In this document: positions 59,001 to 64,000 of the stretch, one piece after another
Position numbering within the stretch: position 1 is the first letter of the stretch
Layout of the letters: every line of letters starts with the position of its first letter
Assembly (NCBI GenBank): GCA_944470555.2
Contig: OX104131.1
Span: 15,802,515-15,866,514 of the forward strand
Source of the DNA: Heterobilharzia americana
Lineage: Eukaryota > Platyhelminthes > Trematoda > Strigeidida > Schistosomatidae
DNA length: 64,000 nucleotides
Reading direction: 5' to 3'
Notes under the pieces: generated by a model
What the model was told of the DNA's origin: nothing
The model's input: only the letters and a program-made list of their open reading frames with translations
Databases searched by the model: none
Translations under genes and position numbers: made by a program

Positions 59001-60935
59001 ACTGAATCACTCTTGGAGAAATCCCGAAAGTTCACTTCATATTGGATAACTATTTTCAACTCTTAAATTGATTTGTTTTCTCTTAAAGCTACAAACATAT
59101 TGTGCGGAATGTATGCCAGTACTTCCACGCACTGAGAAAATAAAGCAGGATAGCTCTTCATAACTGAGTTATGATTCAAGTGATTTAAGTTATAATGATG
59201 ATAAGAATAGGAAAGACCAACCGAATAGAAAAGTAGTCGCATCACCGCTTAGTAGAGATGCCACGTCGTAGAAAAGGTAGTGTATCGACCAGATGTCAAG
59301 ACATTTCAATCAAATGACGCTAATATATTTCATTAAAAATCTTCCTATTACAGGACCCCAGCCAGGAGGCTTGCCGTTCTTTAAAATGCACAAGTTGATG
59401 GGTAGAGGATGGATGTGTTTATCTTGTCATGATTTGAAAGCTCTGTCAGCAATGAGTAGTGAGAGGACTAGACATGAGTGGCGCACATCTTACTGAATCT
59501 TTTTTTAAAGATGCACAACTTTTTAGACTACTTTACCATTCATTTCATTTGGTACTTTAAGCTTGTGTATCTTTTTCGCGGGAATTTGAGCACACCTATA
59601 TCTTGTTGCAAAGATAATATTCCTTACAGTCTCCAACTTCGCTTATTTCACAATTACGTTTCGTGATTTACCCAACAAGTAATTAGAAATCTTGTTTTGA
59701 ACAAAAATATGAATAGCTGGTAAATATCCCACAGGTGTTTTATATCCTTAAGGTTAAGTACTCATTCATTAAACTACAAGGAATGCTTTCGCTTCTCATA
59801 TGAGCGTAAATCAGTTGCCAGCATACTCAACCATGTCTGAGTTTCTTGTCAGACAGCATAGTATCAATTTTACAAAGTCTCGAGGCACTAGCTGTCACCT
59901 GAGGATATGAAAAGTATTCTAGTAATATCTTCCAACGCATTCACAGAATCATTCACTGGTTCCGCATTCAGCTAACGTGAATAAATTTTATGCACAATCT
60001 TTGTCGACTGTAGACAGACAAGGAACGAGATCAGTCCCTATAAAGTCAGATCAATAAAAACAGTTTATTCTCTTTAGTTCTGTAGGTTTGATAAGGTGAA
60101 CATTAGTCACTCTGGCCTTTTCAAAAGAAAACTCACATTCAAACATCCATAGGTTTTTGAGAAAACGGCTGAAAATGACTCTGTGACGATACTAGGTGAT
60201 TCAATCATTGGGAGACTCTGTCACTTAACTTGTCGGTCAGTGAAGTTGCATACCGTCTTAAATTTAGTAAGCGAATTTTGTGATGGAAACAACTAAGCGA
60301 GTTTGTGTCATAGGATCTGACATGAAATATGTTTAATACTGCAACAACGTGTCTGAAACTGTGTGTTTTTGTATTGCCTACTGATGTAGGGTTTCAGGTG
60401 GCTACCAAATGACTACGAGTCACATGGTTCTAAAGTCTGTGTAGGCAAACTAGTTTCTCTGTGGTTTTGGTAAGGAAATATAGTAATGATTGACATTGCG
60501 TCTGACGAAATCAAGTTGTCTAATAATCGTGGGGTGCCTTCTTCAAGATACTTGAATGGTTACCTGTCGAGATTCAATTTCCTTCTTGGTTTCCAGTTAA
60601 TTGTAGTCTTTACAGTATGGTAGCCATAAATACACGACTTACCCTGAAGTCACTTTACATTTAGGTATCCCTAAAGGAAGCTATAGACAAACTGTCGTTT
60701 CGTTGAAAAATGTGTAATTTCTCCTTATCCTACATGGTAAAAATATGTCAACATAATTCCTTAAGGGTAAATTCACATTTGCAACGAAAAACTGTTAACA
60801 AGAGTTACTATCCAATATTATGACTTGAAGTTCAACATTGTTGATTGGACCAAATTTATGAGTCACCACTGAGAATTGGCTCCAATTTGAATGCCTTAAC
60901 AGGATCTGTAATTTCAAACCTATAGTTGCGTTGTA
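59001..60935. other. No supported gene; one weak exon candidate at 59354
   Basis: From 59354 (after CTTCCTATTACAG) a frame runs to TGA at 59496 with GWMCLSCHDLKALSAM, a lone CxxC after a Trp, reminiscent of a zinc-binding turn but lacking a second pair. Treated as a candidate only. The rest is AT-rich and featureless. Confidence 0.2.
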
Positions 60936-60939
60936 TATT

Positions 60940-61095
60940 GCTTAGCAGTAGGATCTCTGACCCACGTTTCGTCATAACTAGAACCCGTTAGCTAGGTACA
61001 CCTACATTTCAGCGAGTGATTTCGGTCCCACACAAAGGTGATTGCATCTTTTTTTGCACCAAACATCAGAACTTTGTTCACTAAGCTACTGCTTA
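60940..61095 (-). repeat. SINE family B copy, worn
   Basis: Minus strand: CTAACGG replaces CTGACGA. GAAA and the triplet GTC are kept. AGTAGCTTAGTGAACAAAG head at the right end. Confidence 0.5.
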
Positions 61096-61103
61096 GATAA
61101 CAG

Positions 61104-61219
61104 GTCCCCAATAATGAAGAAACACAAATCTCGGGTTCCACTTCTAGCTGCTATCCATCATTTGTATAAAAACATTAAGGATCTTTATGATATGCAACCA
61201 GCTTTACATAGCTTTATGG
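61104..61219 (+). CDS. Possible internal exon, unrecognised
   Basis: Between GCTTAGATAACAG and ATGG|GTAATA lies a 116 nt stretch in an open frame rich in typical coding codons (MKKHKSRVPLLAAIHH, then NIKDLYDMQPALH). The frame continues 143 bp past the donor, so exon length is uncertain. A SINE fragment abuts its 5' side. No family recognised; could be chance. Confidence 0.25.
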
Positions 61220-61734
61220 GTAATAAAAGCAAGCGACATCTGTTAAATAATTCATTGAATAGTAGGACATCTTATCTATCACTGTACTTTATAAATCGAT
61301 ATATTTTTTATCTACTTATACCACAAAGGAGTTTACATCGACAGATCCAACATAAGAGATGAAAGTAGGCGGCAGCAAAAAAATATGAAGAGGATGACTA
61401 GATCAACTTTTAAAAAAATAATAAATCTTAGACTTCTCCAATAAGCTCTTCTCCTCCACACTTCAGGTGAGTATATCTATAAGAAAGTATGCAAATGATG
61501 TTGAAACGGAAATTCTATTGACTGCTGCAGAAATCCACGAAAACCATGTGAAAACATGATAAACGGAATAAATATATGAGATAGTCAACTTTTAACGACT
61601 TAGGAGAAGAAAAGATGTCAATTTTTCTGTCCTATTGTTGGTAACTTTGACCTTTTCATGTAAATTCTTCTTAAGGGACTGGTTTCGATTTCCTTTTGAC
61701 TCTCAGAAAGTAATCCTTCACCTTACTAAATACT

Positions 61735-64000
61735 TATTATTATTATTATCTCTCCCTTGGGTTCCTAGTGGAACATACGGCTTCAGTAGAGCGCCTCCAT
61801 TGAATTCTGTTCTCTGCAGTCTTTTCAACCTGGCTCTACGACTGCACACAAGCTTTCATTTCTTCTCCACATGATCTCCTTCATGCTATCCGCGGACGCC
61901 CAACTCGTCGTTTCGCACTTGGATTCCACTCGAGGACCTGGCGCATCATGTCTCTTAATGGTTTTCTTAATGTACGCCCAATCCATCTCCACTTTTTTCT
62001 ACATATTTGTTGGACGATGGGTTTTTGGTTGATTTGTTGCCATGTTGCTTATTCTTATTATTCCGGCCATCTGATCTTCAGTAACGAGCGTTGATGAATG
62101 TCTGTAGTTTGTTGGAAATGCTTTCCGTAATGAGCTAACTCTCTTAACTATCACACAGAAGCACTGACTTGACTGACATTAGTTTTGAAAATCCGGATCT
62201 TTTTCACCCTTTATGCTGAGTGAAGTGCACTAGGTCTCCATAGTGGTTTCAGATTGATGAACGCCTGTCTTACTATCTTTATGATCCTGGCTTTGACGTC
62301 TTCATCTATGCCGCCTCCGTCTGTAGTTGAAACGATGCCGCCTAGGAAGGTAGGTGAAAGAGACGACTTCCGTTAGGTTTCTCCCGTTGATGGTGATTGG
62401 CGCTTGTTGTTGGTTGGGTATCTCCATCACCTCTGTCTTCTCTATGTTCACTTGAAGTCCCGTCTTCGCTGCCTCGCTTCTTCTGTCAACTTGTTAGTTT
62501 TTGCCTGTGGATCTTCGAGTTTGTACGACATTAGACATAAATCATCATTGGCGAAATCCAAATCTTCTAGACTCTTTTCATCAGTCCAGCCAGTGTACGC
62601 CCGTCTTATGGCTCCTCACGGTTTACTGCATGATCCAGGTGAAAACAATTAAGAAGATCATCGTAGATAGTAGGCAGCCTGGCCCTACTCCTGTCCCCTG
62701 TCTTCACTTCAAAGATATCACAGAAATTTCCATTGTGAATCACCCAGCATTTGGTGTATTCATATAACTGCTGAATGAGGTTGATAAAGGTTTGTGGTAT
62801 CCTACAGTGTTGGAGCAACTTGGTCGACGCTGTCGAAGGCCGTTTCAAAGTTGATGAAGTTGAGGTAGAAAGTTGACTTCCTTTCTATACTCTGTTCTAT
62901 GATGATGCGAAGCGTTGCAATTTGGTCCGCACATGATTTGTACTTCTTGAAGCCAGTCAGCTACCCTGTTCCGGTCGTAATTTTGGATCCACAGCATTCT
63001 TTAGTTTCTCCACGATGATGTGGCTTAATGTTATGCGTGAGGTGGACACCAGAATGACTCCACAACAGTTCTTGTCGAAACTTAGGTCTCTCTTCTTTGG
63101 AAGTCTGACAAGGTAGCCCTTCTTCCAATCAATCACCAGGTACCTTCCTACCTTTCATCTAAACCCTCAGCTATAGTGGCGTGAGAATGTCCGCTTTTGT
63201 CTCTGCGTGTGTTTTTAGTGTTTTTGGAGGAATTCCATTTGGTCCTGCTGCTTTCCCGTATTTCACCAACCTCATGGTGTTCAGGACTTCACTTTTACTT
63301 TTTTCGGAGAGCTTGTATTTACTGGTAGTTCTGTGGCTGGGTTGCCAGTGGTGCTTCTGGAAGAGTGGCAGGTGGCGGTGTAGGTGGTGGTTGACTCAAG
63401 AGCTGTTTTAAGTGGTCAGTTCATCGTCTTCTTTGTTTCTTCTTCTTGGTAACCAAGTTTCCTTTGCTATCTTTCATTGATTTCATCTGTGTTGATCTCT
63501 TCTGTCTCAGATGGTGACCTGGTTATTTGATATAATGTTGTCAGGCCTCTCCTACCAGCTGCCTGTTCTGCTTCGGTTGCAAGTATGTCGTAGAAGTGTC
63601 TTTTGTCCTTCCGCACACTCTTCTTCACTTCTTTTTTCCAGTGTAGTGATTGATAAGTTATGTTAAGTTCCGCTTTTCGCTGTTCGTCCCTGCACTGCAC
63701 TGGTTCATCTTCCGCTTCACCATCTTCCTCCCCACCTCTATCAGTTTCCATGTGTCCGTCCAGATCACTTTCCCGTCCTGATTTTGATTCCTTCCTAACA
63801 CGGTTATGCAGGTTTCTTTCCACATCTCTTTCAAAGAATTCCAGTGTTTTTCCACGCAATTCCCTTCAGGGGTGTTGCTCAATGTCACTTATTTTGTCCT
63901 GATGGCTGATGTGAAGATATCCTTGATTTTTTGTTCTGGTTATTCAGCTTGAACTGTGGTCTATCATCACCAACTTCTGTGAAGGCATTCAACTTGATTT
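61735..64000 (-). mobile_element. RTE-like non-LTR retrotransposon, longest family 1 copy, cut by the window end
   Basis: Minus strand, from the TAA-rich tail (61735-61750) rightwards out of the window. The pre-RT region at 63467-63859 has RKDKRHFYDILATEAEQAA. RT block A (TAFDSVD) is near 62820-62840. IPQTFINLIQQLYEY is at about 62755-62800. The catalytic motif reads FANDD at about 62563-62549, with an extra Asn codon splitting FADD. The C-terminal YGSETW and GKRRVGRP blocks are worn. Many frameshifts. The endonuclease should lie beyond 64000 if present. Confidence 0.8.

Noticed and set aside
63660..63902. Ser-rich plus-strand frame
   Set aside because: Shadow of the minus-strand RTE pre-RT region.
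1..64000. CRISPR arrays, operons, bacterial promoters
   Set aside because: No regularly spaced repeats and no bacterial gene organisation; the sequence is eukaryotic with introns and retroelements.

Overview
The window looks like nuclear DNA of a blood fluke, most likely the genus Schistosoma. It is AT-rich and gene-poor, the few believable exons are separated by 59-61 nt introns, and nearly everything else recognisable is retroelement debris of kinds known from schistosomes: RTE/SR2-like non-LTR elements, Penelope-like elements (PLEs) with GIY-YIG endonuclease remnants, and many short tRNA-derived repeats carrying hammerhead-ribozyme sequence (Sm-alpha-like). Species cannot be settled from the sequence alone. 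No search was run; family names rest on motifs read by eye, and repeat boundaries are approximate.

Coding content. Three host loci are supported. (1) A plus-strand gene: exon 27072-28010 (Asn/Ser-rich, ends at an AAA|GTGAGT donor), 28698-28761 and 28821-28990; all three junction phases agree and the last intron is 59 nt. (2) A minus-strand gene, exons 23993-23552 and 23490-23294, joined by a 61 nt intron. (3) A plus-strand 3' end at 55400-55811 with an AATAAA signal at 55882; it contains either a frameshift in a run of five A or an 80 nt intron. None was recognised. Two more short possible exons (59354, 61104) are weak.

Retroelements. RTE-like family 1: 10657-11796 (+), 38255-38905 (+), 56664-56824 (+), 61735-64000 (-, runs off the window) and a divergent tail at 20340-20545 (+). 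Two of these are flanked by 13 bp direct repeats. RTE-like family 2: 45170-47300 (-, YADD readable), 20595-21240 (-), possibly 34560-34770 (-). PLEs: 9640-9990 (+), 11880-12360 (+), 42070-42420 (-, inside roughly 100 bp inverted repeats), 49050-50130 (-, with an RT motif) and 58450-59000 (+). All are broken by stops and shifts.

Short repeats. I use these working names. Family A: tRNA-like head, then a hammerhead-like block with stem I CACTG/CAGTG. Family B: Sm-alpha-like, stem I ATCCAG/CTGGAT. Family D: hammerhead-like with stem II GTGC/GCAC. Families C and F: tRNA-like heads without a hammerhead that I could see. About 35 copies are listed. Most hammerheads are decayed; the copy at 19829-19880 (-) keeps every core base. 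Many copies lie as head-to-head inverted pairs, which is the most striking structural theme of the window.
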